DNA of 64,000 bases from Leishmania infantum JPCM5 (GCF_000002875.2 NC_009403.2:661001-725000); one strand, 5' to 3'; shown: positions 10,192 through 21,097, counted from the stretch's first letter. Numbers and translations: made by a program. Notes: generated by a model from the letters alone, not told the origin.

Positions 10192-11124
10192 ATGAGTGGC
10201 TTTCCTTTGTTCTCATTAGAAGACGCCTGCGGCATCGAGGAGAAGCAGCACGGCGGGGCTGTGACGCTCTCCACTGCAGGCGGTGAGATGAGCGCACGGC
10301 GTAGTCGACTCCGCCGCGTTCGGTGGCTGCCGCACCAGCGCATCGTGGTGCTCAAAGAGGTCGATTTGTGGGCCGAGGACTGCGTAACGGAGGGTGTGGA
10401 TGTGGTTGCGGAGCGACTTTGGCGGATGCGCATGGATGCGAGCCGCAACGGGAGAGCGCAGTACTTGGCCGAGTACCTGGCCCTCCATGTCGACTCCTCG
10501 CGCCACTATCAGTGGCTCCTAAGCAACTACGGCCCTTCGCTCCGGGACGTGTTGCTCACTTCCTCCCTGACTCCCTTCACAGAGGAGCGCTGCAAAGGCG
10601 TGCTGCGCCGTGTCCTCCTGGCGCTCGATCAGCTGCACCGCGTGTCCATGTACGTGCACGCCGACGTTAGCCTCGGCAATGTCTTGACTTCACCGTCGAG
10701 CTGTGACGACGTTGTGCTGGGGGACTTGGAGAGCGTGAGCCCGATCGGTGCTGTGCCTCGTGGGTGTCTTGGGTCATACCTCTTCATGGCGCCGGAGAGA
10801 CTGGTGGACGGCGCACTGCCCCTCGCCCCTCACGACGACATTTGGGCGTTCGGCATCGTTTGCTACAACCTGCTAACGTGGGACGTGACGCATCCATGGT
10901 GTGCTCTAGGGACAGAGTCCGATCACTCGGAGAACTACTGGGCCTTCTTGGACCTCATGTCGAAGGCGAAGGACGTGCCGCCGTGCCAGCTCCTGTTGCA
11001 GTCGCCACTGTCACGGTGCTCCAAAGAGGCGCTGACGTTTGTTGCGGTATGTTTGAGTTGGGACCCGGCATGTCGCCCTTCTGCTGCGGAGCTGCTACAG
11101 CACAGTTGGATGCTTTCTCCATGA
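10192..11124 (+). CDS. Divergent protein kinase-like protein
   Basis: A 310-residue protein with a recognisable but altered kinase domain. The N-lobe has a candidate VAIK-type lysine in VVLKEVDLW (K55) but no glycine-rich loop in front of it. The catalytic loop reads VHADVSLGNVL (about 155-165): HAD replaces HRD, keeping the catalytic Asp, and the metal-binding Asn is present. The DFG position reads GDLE (D178 present). The APE motif is MAPER (199-203), and DIWAFGIVCYNLLTW (216-230) matches the F-helix. The C-lobe ends with RPSAAELLQHSW, typical of subdomain XI. The catalytic Asp, Asn and second Asp all survive, so low or unusual activity is possible. Loss of the Arg in HRD and of the Gly loop also permits a pseudokinase role. 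The substrate is unknown. The start follows the predicted acceptor at 10035-10036. Confidence 0.85.
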   Translation: MSGFPLFSLEDACGIEEKQHGGAVTLSTAGGEMSARRSRLRRVRWLPHQRIVVLKEVDLWAEDCVTEGVDVVAERLWRMRMDASRNGRAQYLAEYLALHVDSSRHYQWLLSNYGPSLRDVLLTSSLTPFTEERCKGVLRRVLLALDQLHRVSMYVHADVSLGNVLTSPSSCDDVVLGDLESVSPIGAVPRGCLGSYLFMAPERLVDGALPLAPHDDIWAFGIVCYNLLTWDVTHPWCALGTESDHSENYWAFLDLMSKAKDVPPCQLLLQSPLSRCSKEALTFVAVCLSWDPACRPSAAELLQHSWMLSP

Positions 11125-11562
11125 TCGTGGCGCACGTGTGGATCTGCTAGTGTGAGTGACTTCACACGAATGACACGGAGAGCGGCGAAAACGAAAGAGG
11201 TGTAAGGGCATTCGATTTGGGGCCCACACTCTCCCACGATTCTCTTTGGCGCCGGTAGGCGACTGAGCGGCGCTGCACCTCCCACGTTCACGACAGTGAA
11301 AAACTTGTGCGCCGCTCCTCACCATGCCTTGTCTCGTGGCATGCGGTCTCTCTGCGTATGCCTCTTGTGACGCCGCCGCCACCGTGCACTTGGGCAGTGA
11401 TGTGCGCACCGCTGAATGCGCTGTATTCTGTCTCTTCTGTTCAACTGCTCCCTCTACCGTTTTCCTTTCGCATCTCTGTTCTGTGATATTTTGTCGGCGT
11501 TGGTCGTGGCCACACTTACCCCTGGCGCCTTCAACGAGTCGCGGCTTCAGGAGTGCGTGCGT
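11125..11562. other. Intergenic spacer / leader of BTB gene
   Basis: No gene is supported. A pyrimidine-rich tract lies at about 11424-11490, followed by AGs near 11540-11550 that could accept the spliced leader just upstream of the ATG at 11563. Confidence 0.5.
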
Positions 11563-12516
11563 ATGCTCCAAACCCGAAAGCGACCGCAAATGCACCGAAT
11601 CGTCAAGGTGAACGTCGGAGGGCGTTACTTTCAGACACGCCTCACCACGCTGCTCCGCTTCCCCGACACGTCTTTTGCCAAGATGTTTGAGGGACTGGCA
11701 TCGACGAGCGCCTTACCGCCCACTCCATCGCCGCCGCCGCAGCCCACAGAGAGCGAGGATGTGTTTGTGGATGCTAACCCCGACGCTTTTGAGAAGGTTC
11801 TGGGATTTCTGCGCACCAACCGCATCCAGCTGCCCTTGAATGACGAGTGTCTGCGCGCCGAGCTCGTCCATTATCTCAATGCCTGGGACCTCATGCCGCA
11901 TGCCTTCCCTGCGTCTGCTGCAGACGGTGCCGTGGAAGGGGAGGAGGCTCATCTCATCGAACTCCCCGACGTGTGCGTGGTGCAGCTGTGCGACCACATG
12001 CAGCACGACCAAGGTGTGAAGCGCCACGCCATGACTATCACCTACGGCGCCGACGGGTTTCAGCTCCGAAAACTCACGCAGATGATCCGCCGAGACCTGA
12101 ATCAGCAGCTCTCCTCCACTTACTGGCAGTGCTACCAAACCAACGAGCGGGCGGCCTTCTTCGCGACCACCAAGGTGGCCAACGGCGCCGCGGACATTCT
12201 CACCACCTCCATCACGCAGCAAGTTGTCCAGCACACGGAGAGACTCGGCTACCACTTAGCCACCTCATATGTGACTCTGAGCCCCGATGTTGTGCACACG
12301 AGCGTGCGCATGCTCATCCACAACTTTATCTTTCGGCGAGTGCGGCTCCCTGCGTTGGAGGCTGCAGATGAAGCGTCGCTGCTGGGCGATGGGGGGGACG
12401 AGGTGGAGACATACCAGAACTTTGAGCCGCGCCCTGTGGGCCCGCAAAAGGTGCAGTGGGCGGACTCGCCATCGAAGCCGCCGGCACAGGACGTCTCCAC
12501 TGACCTTTGGAAGTAA
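11563..12516 (+). CDS. BTB/POZ (potassium-channel tetramerisation type) domain protein
   Basis: Translation from 11563 (MLQTRKRPQMH) gives 317 residues; a second in-frame ATG at 11590 starts directly before the domain and may be used instead. The frame is open upstream to 11416, but those residues derive from the pyrimidine-rich leader. The BTB_2/T1 domain runs from about residue 12 to 115, with VKVNVGGRYFQTRLTTL, FAKMFEGL, a Pro/Ser-rich insert, then DVFVDANPDAFEKVLGFLRT and LVHYLNAWDLM. This is the KCTD-like fold that forms oligomers. The C-terminal 200 residues contain no channel segments and I do not recognise them; the end is acidic and disordered. KCTD proteins often adapt substrates to Cullin-3 ligases, but a partner cannot be inferred here. 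Confidence 0.85.
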   Translation: MLQTRKRPQMHRIVKVNVGGRYFQTRLTTLLRFPDTSFAKMFEGLASTSALPPTPSPPPQPTESEDVFVDANPDAFEKVLGFLRTNRIQLPLNDECLRAELVHYLNAWDLMPHAFPASAADGAVEGEEAHLIELPDVCVVQLCDHMQHDQGVKRHAMTITYGADGFQLRKLTQMIRRDLNQQLSSTYWQCYQTNERAAFFATTKVANGAADILTTSITQQVVQHTERLGYHLATSYVTLSPDVVHTSVRMLIHNFIFRRVRLPALEAADEASLLGDGGDEVETYQNFEPRPVGPQKVQWADSPSKPPAQDVSTDLWK

Positions 12517-13062
12517 CGTACGCCCAGGTGTGGATGCACGCGTGGGCGTGCGCGCGCGCACCGTCACCTAAGCAGCTCCTTCACATTTGATGCACACTTA
12601 TGTGGCTTCATAAACAATAAGACACGATGATGAAGTGGGAGGCACCTTGCAGCCCTGCGCTAGTGAAGCTGCGCCGGCGAGTGCGTCAGCTGACAGCTAC
12701 GCATCACCTGCGGCTCGGCGTTTGACCCCCGCCCTCCTCCCCCCTGTCGCCCAGTTTAGGCGTACACATACTCTATGGTGTTTCGCTTCCCTCTACCTCG
12801 TCTACATCTCTCCGCCCTGTCTGTCGCACGCTCTTCCAAAGAAGCACAGCCACCCATCACACACCCACAAGCCACACTCGTCATCTTCTCTTCGACCCAC
12901 TCAATCCTCTTCCATTTGTTGCACTGACACGCACGCTATTACGGCTACCCGTGCCAACGCCGGCGAGAGAACAACGAAAGAGGGCGCAAGCGTGCGCATA
13001 CATCTCTCCGTTCTCTTTTTGGTACTCCCCCGCTCTGCACGTTTGTTCACGAGCGCGTCAGC
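12517..13062. other. Intergenic spacer between BTB gene and ATG8
   Basis: No gene is seen. The second half is pyrimidine-rich and ends in TTTGTTCACGAG and CGCGTCAG, so the ATG8 acceptor is probably the AG at 13052-13053 or 13060-13061, directly before the start codon. Confidence 0.5.
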
Positions 13063-13440
13063 ATGTCTTCCAGAGTAGCTGGGTCGTACAAGAAGGCGCA
13101 CACGCTGGAGGCGCGCCTGCGCGATGCGGAAAAGGTCCGTGAGCGTGCTCCCGATCGCATTCTCGTGATTTGCGAGAAGGCAGAAAACTCACCCGTTCCT
13201 GATCTGGACAAGAGCAAGTTCTTGGTACCGCCGGACGCGACCGTTGGCGGCTTTCTCGTGAGCATCCGTCGTCGCATCACCATGGAGGCCGAGAAGGCGC
13301 TCTTTCTCTTTGTGGGTGACAGCGTCCCGGCAAACAGCACTCTCATGAGCGACCTCTTCAATCGCTACAAGGATGAGGACGGGTTCTTGTACGTGACGTA
13401 CTCTGGTGAGAACACGTACGGCTGGCAGGGGCTGCACTAG
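13063..13440 (+). CDS. ATG8: Autophagy ubiquitin-like protein ATG8
   Basis: A 125-residue ATG8 of canonical length: two N-terminal helices (YKKAHTLEARLRDAEKVRERAPDR region), a ubiquitin-like core with ILVICEKAE, SKFLVPPDATVGGFLVSIRRRI and ALFLFVGDSVPA, then DEDGFLYVTYSGENTYG. The family's scissile glycine is G120, followed by WQGLH, which ATG4 would remove before the glycine is conjugated to phosphatidylethanolamine on autophagosome membranes. Only one start is reasonable, because the predicted acceptor AG lies 2-11 nt upstream. The usual basic N-terminal and LIR-docking features are present. In Leishmania this protein marks autophagosomes during differentiation. A divergent relative lies at 57 kb on the other strand. 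Confidence 0.95.
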   Translation: MSSRVAGSYKKAHTLEARLRDAEKVRERAPDRILVICEKAENSPVPDLDKSKFLVPPDATVGGFLVSIRRRITMEAEKALFLFVGDSVPANSTLMSDLFNRYKDEDGFLYVTYSGENTYGWQGLH

Positions 13441-15671
13441 AGGTCGGTATTGTGCGTCGCACACCCCCACCCTCAGTTTCCCACGAGACACATTTGTTGC
13501 TGCACATGCGTGCGCGTTCGCGTGTGTATCTGCCGTCGCCCGTGAAGGCGGAGACCCGTTGCCGCCGCTGCCCCTCTTGCTCTGGCTCCCTTTGCTTTTC
13601 TCCCTTCCCGCGCGCGCGTTTTCTTTCCCCTACACACACCTCCACCTACAGTGTGGCATGAATTTCTGCTTTCGTTTTTCCTTCGCTTTCTTGCGTTTGA
13701 AATATCCCGCACCTCCGTCAGAGATGAACAGCGCCCACGTGCATGACACACACCACGACATACATACGCCGATGTCTCTCCCTCTCCCTCTCTTCCTGCT
13801 CGCTGCTTGTTTTGTTTGCCCACTTCTCTTGTTTAGCTCGTTGTATGTGCGTTTTGCTTTCTTTTCTCGCTTCATCTCTGTGTATGTGTGCGTGCTGTGC
13901 ATATGATGGCGGCATCTCGGCTTGCGTGCCCGCACGAATGCTTCCCTTGTCACGGTATTCAGGTTGCATAGGAGAAGGGGGGGGGACTACATCGACTCTT
14001 CCGCTGTAGCGGGGGTATTACGGACGTGAGTTGTATGCCCTTTGGCATTTTCGCGGCGACTTGTTTTTCTACGTAGATGTTTGCGGCGAACGCGACCTTT
14101 AAGAAATAGAGAGTGCTGACGAATCCGAGCACAGACTCGCGCACACCCACAAGGTCATGCGTCGATCGGCACCGGCGGCACTGCCGCCGCAACGGTGGAA
14201 AAGCCGGTGGCTCCGTAAGAGGGACAGGAGAAGGAGTAGTGCTGGATAAGGCGAGTGCAAACCCTGCGACCCCATCTTGTTCCATCACCGAGTCTCGCGC
14301 ACGTCTCCTCAATCTTTTTTTTTTCTCTTGCTCTCTCTGCGTCGATAGCGCTCTTTGCCTCTGTGCGCCACTTCGCCCCTCTCGCCGTGTGCCCATCGGC
14401 ACATCTTATCATGTCTCTCTCCCTCGCTCGCTTGCCATCTCTTTTTCTGTGCTGCCACTTTTCTTTTTCACTCCGCGTGCCTGGGCGAGGATTCTGAGGT
14501 GAACGAAATCACGTAAGAAACAAAACAAAGAGGTACATTTGTGTTTGTGGAGCAGGAGGAGGAGGGAGGGGGGGGCATAACCTCTGCTTACACCATCATC
14601 TATGGAGCTGTGGTGCGTGGCATTGTGGAGTGCGACCACCGCTGCCGCCGACGCGGCGTTTCTGCTTCCCGTGTAGGATTGTGCTGTTCCCTCTGTTGAG
14701 GCGGTACAAGCGCTCCATTACCGTGGAAACGACTTCTACATGGAGCAGAGAAGGGCAAAAAGGGGAGGAGGGGCCATTCTCTGACGTTCAGGGAAGACGC
14801 CCTCTCATGTAGCTCAAGAAGCTCTTCCTTCATGTGCGTGCTTGGCGAGGTTGCACCCCATCTGATGCTATTTCTCCTTTCCTTTTATTCTCTCGTTCTC
14901 TGCCTGATCCGTTCAGTCGAGGTGGGTGCTCGCGTTCACGACGCTCTCTCACCATCGCCGCCGCCGCCGCTGCCGCTGCCTCTCTACCTTAGTGCCCTTT
15001 CTTTCATCACTTCACTCCTTTCACCCCCGACTCAGCCACACGCACACACACCTAACGACCTGAATAGGCGGCAGGCGCCTTTTTTTGTTGTTGTCTCCTG
15101 AACGTGTTGTGCGCCCTGCGCTGACTACGCTGATGGGAGGGGCGGTTGCCGCAGGCGGCTGCTGCTCCAGCTGACGACCCACTGCCTCCTTGGTGGTGTT
15201 GCCGGCTGCTCTCAGACAGTCTGTCTCTTTGTGCTGGATTGTGGCGCTTGGCGAAGCCTACACCGCAAAACGCGAGTCCTGTCGGAGGCAGCGCGCATGG
15301 ACATTAGCGGGGGATTTTCCATCCTCTCTTGTACCATGAGTAGTGCTGTTTCGGTATCGCCGCTGCTCACGAGAAACGGGATGCCGTCCATTAAGACGTG
15401 TGTCTTCCTGTGCTGCTTGCGGCGCATTGGATGGGCGGGGTTGTTGCTTGCATAGTGGCGCAGCTGCTGGGTTCAACTGTGACGCTGGCCAGAATCATTG
15501 ATTTCAACGCACCTTCACGGTCCCCCCACCGGTGACGGATGTGCACCCATGGTAGACGTTTATGGCGCCATCACTGTGGCCGAGTAGCAACCATCTGATG
15601 CTTGCCCAGCCTCTCCCTCTGCTGCTGCCTTCACTAGGCTGACCAGCAGCGAGCTGCTTTACTCCTGGACC
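13441..15671. other. 2.2 kb intergenic region, no convincing gene
   Basis: This long stretch holds the ATG8 3' UTR and further spacer. Open frames are short, low in third-position GC or pyrimidine-driven (runs of Leu, Ser, Phe, Cys). A CCG/CCGCTG-rich run lies at about 14955-14980. I see no tRNA, snRNA or transposase signal. Confidence 0.5.
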
Positions 15672-16250
15672 TTGGGCAACTGCACCGTACGGGACTCCCG
15701 TTGTCGCGGTAAGACCCACCTCCTTTCTACAACTTCTGGGGAGGTACACTTACATATGAAGCACGCCACGACGTATCCATCGGTGTGGCGCAGCGTGTAC
15801 ACCGTTTCCACCTTCAACACGCCCGCCCCCTCCGTCTGTGGGCATTTGACTTCAAACGGCGGCGTGTTACTTGATCCTTGCACGATGGTGTCGGCTGCGC
15901 ACTTGCCTGTCTCATCTTCGCTTGACAGCTTCGACGATACACAGGGCATGGCGGAGGCGGTGCTAGGCATTGCAGATGCCCATGGCGGTGATACTGCATC
16001 CGACACTACCTTGTCCCCTGCAGCGTCGTTTGCCGCTTACCGTAGGTCCGGTGCTGTGGAGGTGGTATGTGCGGTCACGCGTGGCCGCTTCCCCGCACAG
16101 AGACTTGCACCTATCGGACCTGCACCCACACATGCGCACCGTGCTGCCCCTTCAAACTCTTCCACTCGTTTTTCATCACATGTATGCTTGACGTTCTTGC
16201 ACGGCAGCCAGGAGGAAGAGGAGGGAGGGAGGGAGGTAGAGGTAGAATAA
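15672..16250 (+). CDS. Uncertain hypothetical protein, 192 aa
   Basis: The frame runs from MGNCTVRDSR to a TAA at 16248-16250. The first 110 or so codons have fairly high third-position GC and a mixed composition (HMKHATTYPSVWRSVYTVSTFN, SSLDSFDDTQGMAEAVLG), unlike the surrounding spacers. The last 60 residues are low-complexity (His/Ala/Pro/Ser, then Glu/Gly). No domain is recognised. The opposite strand is also open over 15659-16006, so the reading direction is not certain. It may be a small lineage-specific gene, a decayed gene, or chance. It lies between ATG8 and the LRR gene in the same orientation. Confidence 0.3.
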   Translation: MGNCTVRDSRCRGKTHLLSTTSGEVHLHMKHATTYPSVWRSVYTVSTFNTPAPSVCGHLTSNGGVLLDPCTMVSAAHLPVSSSLDSFDDTQGMAEAVLGIADAHGGDTASDTTLSPAASFAAYRRSGAVEVVCAVTRGRFPAQRLAPIGPAPTHAHRAAPSNSSTRFSSHVCLTFLHGSQEEEEGGREVEVE

Positions 16251-17605
16251 CGGACGCATACGGTAGCGAACGCTTCATCGCCGTACGCGTCCGCCATGCG
16301 CGACCCAGAGATGCAGTTTCTTTGTTGTGACGCTCGTATTGCCTCGGTACGTGAGCAGAGCTAACTGCTGAACACTTTCTTTTGAAGGAGATGGCAGTAC
16401 GCACACCTCAACTGGGCACCATTTGATGTGCAACCGTCTCTGTGAACATTTTCAGAGTGCAGATACGGATACAGCTGAGGGGAGGACTGACAGGATCCAA
16501 ATGGGTACTGAGGACTCGCGTAGGGACTCGCTGAACTTGTGCACAGATGATGATTGACTGTAACATCACAGACTTTGAGTCGCGATGATAGCAACCATGT
16601 CGCCCCAGTCTGACGTGCGCCGGCGCCGTGCACGCCGTGTGGGTGTGCGCGTGCGCATCTAGAGAGCTGTGCCTGTGTGATGTCGCGGGGGCCGTGCGTG
16701 CCCGCCGCTGCGCGTTGACATGATCGACACCTAGGCTGATGTAAAGCCGTCGCAGATGGACGTTGAGTGGCGCACGCCGTGAAACCAACCCCGCCTCGTC
16801 TGATCGCGCGCACTCCTTCCTCCCCACCCCTGCCGCGCGGCATCTCTGCCCTGTGCTGCGGCCCCGCCACCCACAACGCCTGCTGCCGCGCTGCGCGAGC
16901 AAGTGCGTGTGCGCGAGTGAGACGAAGCGTCGGTGTGGGGGCGGTGTGAGTTCTATTGTTTGGCGCCGAGAACCCTGTCACTGCTGCTGCCCTATCGCTT
17001 TATTTGCGGTACGTATAGTTTCTCCTTCCCTTCTGTGCGGCAGCGTGGGGGTGTGGTATGACGGGAACGAGAGAAAAGGTTGGTTTCAGTGGGACGAGTG
17101 GGCGGGGAGGGGGGTATGGAAGCAAAGAACTCGAGGACGGTCTGCCATGGAACGCAAGCGATGCGTGTTGGGGGCGCCAGAAAGAGAAATGAGAGGCGCT
17201 GGCCGGTGGATGGGCGCTGAGGGAGAGAGATGTAGGCGCTCAGAGAAAGGGCCATTGTTGACTGCCGTAGACGTTTGTGACGAGACGCTCAGCTACCCGC
17301 TCTCTCTGCCTTTTTCCGCAGACACTCTCAAAGGAAGATACCTTAGCCGACCCTCGGGGTGCTTTATTAATGCTTCGGCAGACGTATATGTACACTGATG
17401 TCTGCCTGCTCCTCCTCCATCGCTAGGCTGGTGGGATGCTATGTCTCGCGCCTTCCTTCAACTTACTTCGCTGTCTTGTGTACTTCTCACGTTTGTCTCT
17501 CTCTCTCACAGCACAGTGCACCAGCCACCGTTCCCTATCCGCTGTCTTTAACCTGTCGCTTCCGGCTCATCACCTCCGCACCGTCGCCACGAACCTCTGC
17601 AGCCC
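16251..17605. other. Intergenic region; GC-rich middle part, splice acceptor at the end
   Basis: No gene is supported; a 211-aa open frame (16763-17398) has a composition unlike the neighbours. The part at about 16600-16930 is GC-rich and could be a degenerate retroposon, but I cannot test this. The end carries a clear acceptor for the LRR gene: pyrimidines 17460-17509 ending TCTCTCTCTCACAG with AG at 17510-17511. Confidence 0.5.
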
Positions 17606-19495
17606 ATGTTGCATCAGAATCGTCACTCAGTACCGGAGTCTCTCTTCCACGTCTCCTATGAGCCCTCCACACCCTCCTCCACCTTCGTAACCGAGGCGAC
17701 GACGCCCATAGACGACGCCGTCGCCGTCACACCTGCTCAGCGTGGTGACTCGCCGTTGTCGCCCTGCGACAGCCGAGATGCTCCACGCAGCCTCGTTCCC
17801 GGGGACTTGTCGATGCATCGTAGCTTCTTCTGCTACGTCTGCTGCGAACCTCTTTTTCGAGCAATGAGTGACGGTGTGTGCGATCACCATGTGCGTGAGG
17901 CGTGCTGCTTAAAGATGAGCGTCAGCGGTACTGCCACCTGCCCTCTGTGCGGGTGGAATGGGCCATGGTCAACGGACGGAGCGCACAGTGAGTGCGTGCG
18001 CGACGCGATCGAGGTGCGTTTGAAGGAGAATGCCATTGCCCTCCTTCGCGACGCCTACCCTGCGCTCTCGAGTGACTGCGTTGGCGATGTGGTGGGCAGC
18101 TGCTTCGATCGCTCGTGTCTCACAGTGGACCTGCACCAAGCACAGCAGTATCTTGCGGCGGTGCCTCCCGATGGAGTCGGCGCTGTCTGCACGTCGCTGG
18201 GTGCGCCTGATACGATCCCTAACAAGGCGGCTGTCTTCTCGCTGCGCGTCGAGGGCCCGTGGCTCACTAGCTGTGACCTTGTGAGGAGGTTCTTGAAGCT
18301 GCAGGTGCTTGTCTTGTGTGACTGCGCAGACCTCGTCTCGCTTCGCGGAGTCGAATGCGCGCCACTGCTCGAACGTCTCACTGTGGAGCGCTGTGGCTTG
18401 GCTGACACGTTGGGGATCGACGCGTGCCCATGTCTCACGTTCCTGCAGCTTCGCGAATGCCCTCGGCTGTCGCACTTGGGGTGGAGCCAGATACCTAATA
18501 GCCAATCAAGCCTCCAAGAATCTAGCGGGCAAGATGGTGGCTGTGCGGCACTGCGCAGTGTGAGCGTTTTTCGCTGCCCCGCCTTCCGGGGCATCGGCGT
18601 CCTCTCCGCTTCTCCGCATCTGCGAGAGTTCCGTGCGCAGTGTGCTCGCATCAGCAGCCTGGCCGCATTGCGTGAGTGCCGCCGCCTCGAGTTGCTTGAT
18701 GTTGGAGGGTGTCAGCAGGTGTGCTGCATTGAAGCCCTGCGAAGTGCGAAGGCGCTAAGGTATCTTGACCTCTCCAACACGGCTGTCTCCGACATCGGCG
18801 CGCTCTCACAGTGCACGGCGCTCGAGAGGGTGAATCTGAACGGGTGCCTCCGGTTGCGCTCTCTCGATAGTCTTGAGTGCTGTACGGAGCTCAGAGAGCT
18901 GCAGGCGTCTCGAACTAGCATTGAGACGCTGATCGGTCTGCGCCTGTGCCGTGCCCTCAAGAAAGTGGATGTCAGCGGCTGCGCGGCGCTGAGGGACGCC
19001 GCGGCCCTCACGCATCTCTCCCAACTCACACATGTCGATCTTTCCTTCACGGCGGTGGATGACGTCAGCTCCCTTGCCTACTACAGCGGACTGGAGAGCG
19101 TCCGTCTGCGCGGATGTCGGCACGTGCGAGACTACTCACCACCGCACAACCTCGAGGATGCGCCGCCGCTGCGCTCTCTCGACCTCACCAACACAAGTGT
19201 CTGCAGCATCTCCGAGTGGGGTCGCTGCCCACCGAGGCTGGAGATGCTCCGCATGAACGGCTGCACGGAGCTCTCTGACATCTCAGTCCTGCAGTCTGCA
19301 AGCCGGCTGAGGGTGGTGGATTTGGACAACACCAGTGTGCGGAGCGTGTCGCCGCTGCGGTTGGCTGCGCCTGAGCTGGAGGAGCTTCACACCAATGATG
19401 TCACTTACCAGAGTGAGGTGCCTCTCTTCCAAACCACTGGAGTGCAGCGACAGCATAACGTGGTAAACGCTGGCGCGTCGAGCCGATCACTGTGA
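17606..19495 (+). CDS. RING-like zinc-cluster and leucine-rich repeat protein
   Basis: The protein has 629 residues and starts at the first ATG after the acceptor AG at 17510-17511 (leader of about 95 nt). Residues 1-70 are Ser/Thr/Pro-rich and probably disordered. Residues 76-115 form a Cys/His cluster: C76-x2-C79, then CDHH (92-95), CC (100-101) and CPLC (112-115). This resembles a RING-HC finger with irregular middle spacing. From about residue 210 to 610 the chain is a leucine-rich repeat array of the cysteine-containing/internalin-like kind, with repeated units of the form L--L-L--T-V-DIS-L---- and clear hydrophobic periodicity. The domain pair suggests an E3-ligase-like or scaffold role, with the repeats choosing partners; that is inference. 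It is the last ordinary gene before the repeat-rich domain. Confidence 0.88.
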   Translation: MLHQNRHSVPESLFHVSYEPSTPSSTFVTEATTPIDDAVAVTPAQRGDSPLSPCDSRDAPRSLVPGDLSMHRSFFCYVCCEPLFRAMSDGVCDHHVREACCLKMSVSGTATCPLCGWNGPWSTDGAHSECVRDAIEVRLKENAIALLRDAYPALSSDCVGDVVGSCFDRSCLTVDLHQAQQYLAAVPPDGVGAVCTSLGAPDTIPNKAAVFSLRVEGPWLTSCDLVRRFLKLQVLVLCDCADLVSLRGVECAPLLERLTVERCGLADTLGIDACPCLTFLQLRECPRLSHLGWSQIPNSQSSLQESSGQDGGCAALRSVSVFRCPAFRGIGVLSASPHLREFRAQCARISSLAALRECRRLELLDVGGCQQVCCIEALRSAKALRYLDLSNTAVSDIGALSQCTALERVNLNGCLRLRSLDSLECCTELRELQASRTSIETLIGLRLCRALKKVDVSGCAALRDAAALTHLSQLTHVDLSFTAVDDVSSLAYYSGLESVRLRGCRHVRDYSPPHNLEDAPPLRSLDLTNTSVCSISEWGRCPPRLEMLRMNGCTELSDISVLQSASRLRVVDLDNTSVRSVSPLRLAAPELEELHTNDVTYQSEVPLFQTTGVQRQHNVVNAGASSRSL

Positions 19496-21097
19496 TATGC
19501 GCGACGCGAGCACATGTGTGGCTCCACACCTGGTGATGGTGAGCGGACACACGTGCGGGATTCTACGCTCTGCGCGTCGTATACTTGTTATCCTTTTAGC
19601 TTCATTCTCTTCTCTGTTTAATCTTGTGTGTGTCTTCTCTATTCTCTATTCTCTATTCTTCTGTCTTCATTCTTGTACTGCTTGATACGACTCTACCGTC
19701 TCTCCCTCCCCCCACTCCGTGACACCCCCTCCACTCAGTCACACGCTTGAGCGCATTCTGAAAACCTATTCCGCTTTCGTCGTCAGGGCGCTCCTGTGGT
19801 TCTTCCTTTGCGCTGCGTTGCGGGCCCTCCCCTCCGCCTCCCCCTCCCTCTCCCCTCCGCTGTCGCTTCCTCTGTCCTTTTCGTACCCTTTCACGCACGT
19901 TTTGCACCGCCTCGCCTCTGCGCTCTGCGCGAAGTACGCAACGTACGGCAGAAAGCAAAACCTTCGCCACACGCGCTGCCACTCACACGCTGATAGGCGG
20001 CGGTGCGGCAACGTATGACGGCCTCCTTCTTGTACCCCAAACAAACAAACACGCCCGCGGAGATGTCTTTCCACACGCCTCCCCCCCTGCCCATGCGCCA
20101 CCTCCGCGTGTGGCGACTTCACACCAATCCACGCACACGCTCTCTCAAGCTGGTGGAGAACATCATCGGGGGGGGGGGGCTCTTTTGACGTGCCACGAGC
20201 CACACGCGCTCTCCTTCATGTAAGGGAAGCGGCGTTTTTCGGTGTTGGACGAACGCGGCCTCGCATGCCCACAGCGGGGGCTTGAATTAACCGCGAACGC
20301 TCGCTGATCTTTCTGATGAGCAGCTGAGCGGTGGGGTCTGTGCATACCACGCGCCATCGCTCGACTGTTCGCATGTGACGTGTGCTCTCAGACTGCGTGT
20401 CTTGCATGAGCGCGTATGGGTTCGGGTGCCGTGGCCGACTCTGCGCACCACCGCCCACCTTGTATGCAGTGTGCTTCTTTCCCGTACTCTACGCTGAAGG
20501 CTGATTTCTTTCTGAGATGAGACGGAGGAGAATGCACCCTTCCTGTCTTGAATACAACAGGCAGACGTACCGCACAGACATTCATCTGTGAGGGTGTGTG
20601 CCGTTCGTCCACTGAGGTAGAATGCATCGCGGCATGGGCTTCTCCGCACGCACAGACACACCGAGGCATAGAGAGAGGCAGAGGAGCACAGGAGACATGG
20701 GGTATACAAGGAAGAAGTGCTCCTGTGTACCCTTCCTCTGTTCCTCGTACATGCACGCTCCCCTACATCCTCTCTCGACATACGCATGATTCACCTTTGC
20801 TGGTTTTCAGCGCCCCGTCTTTGGCAAGTCTCGCCACTCTGAGGTTTGCCCATCGGCACGGCCTCCTTGACGTCATGCGCCACCTCACGCACTCGCGCTG
20901 CCGCTCTCTCCCTGCTTCTTGTTTCTCCTCTCCTGCCGTGCCGTGGACCCGCTTCTCGCGCTTCACTCCGTCATCTCTCTGCTTCTCTCTCACTCCCATT
21001 CAACCCCTTTCTCCTTCATCTGCTCCTCACATTTGTACGTCGGTGATGTACTCCCCTTCACCTCCCCCTCCCGCGCACGGAAGCTGCCGCACCTTTG
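19496..21097. other. Spacer at the border of the repeat-rich domain
   Basis: Non-coding by composition. It contains an imperfect CTCTATT repeat (19636-19659), a G run of about 11 at 20169-20179, and a pyrimidine-rich end. No gene is supported up to the C-rich minisatellite. Confidence 0.5.

Noticed and set aside
16763..17398. 211-aa + strand ORF
   Set aside because: Arg/Trp/Gly-rich with low coding bias; overlaps leader-like sequence.
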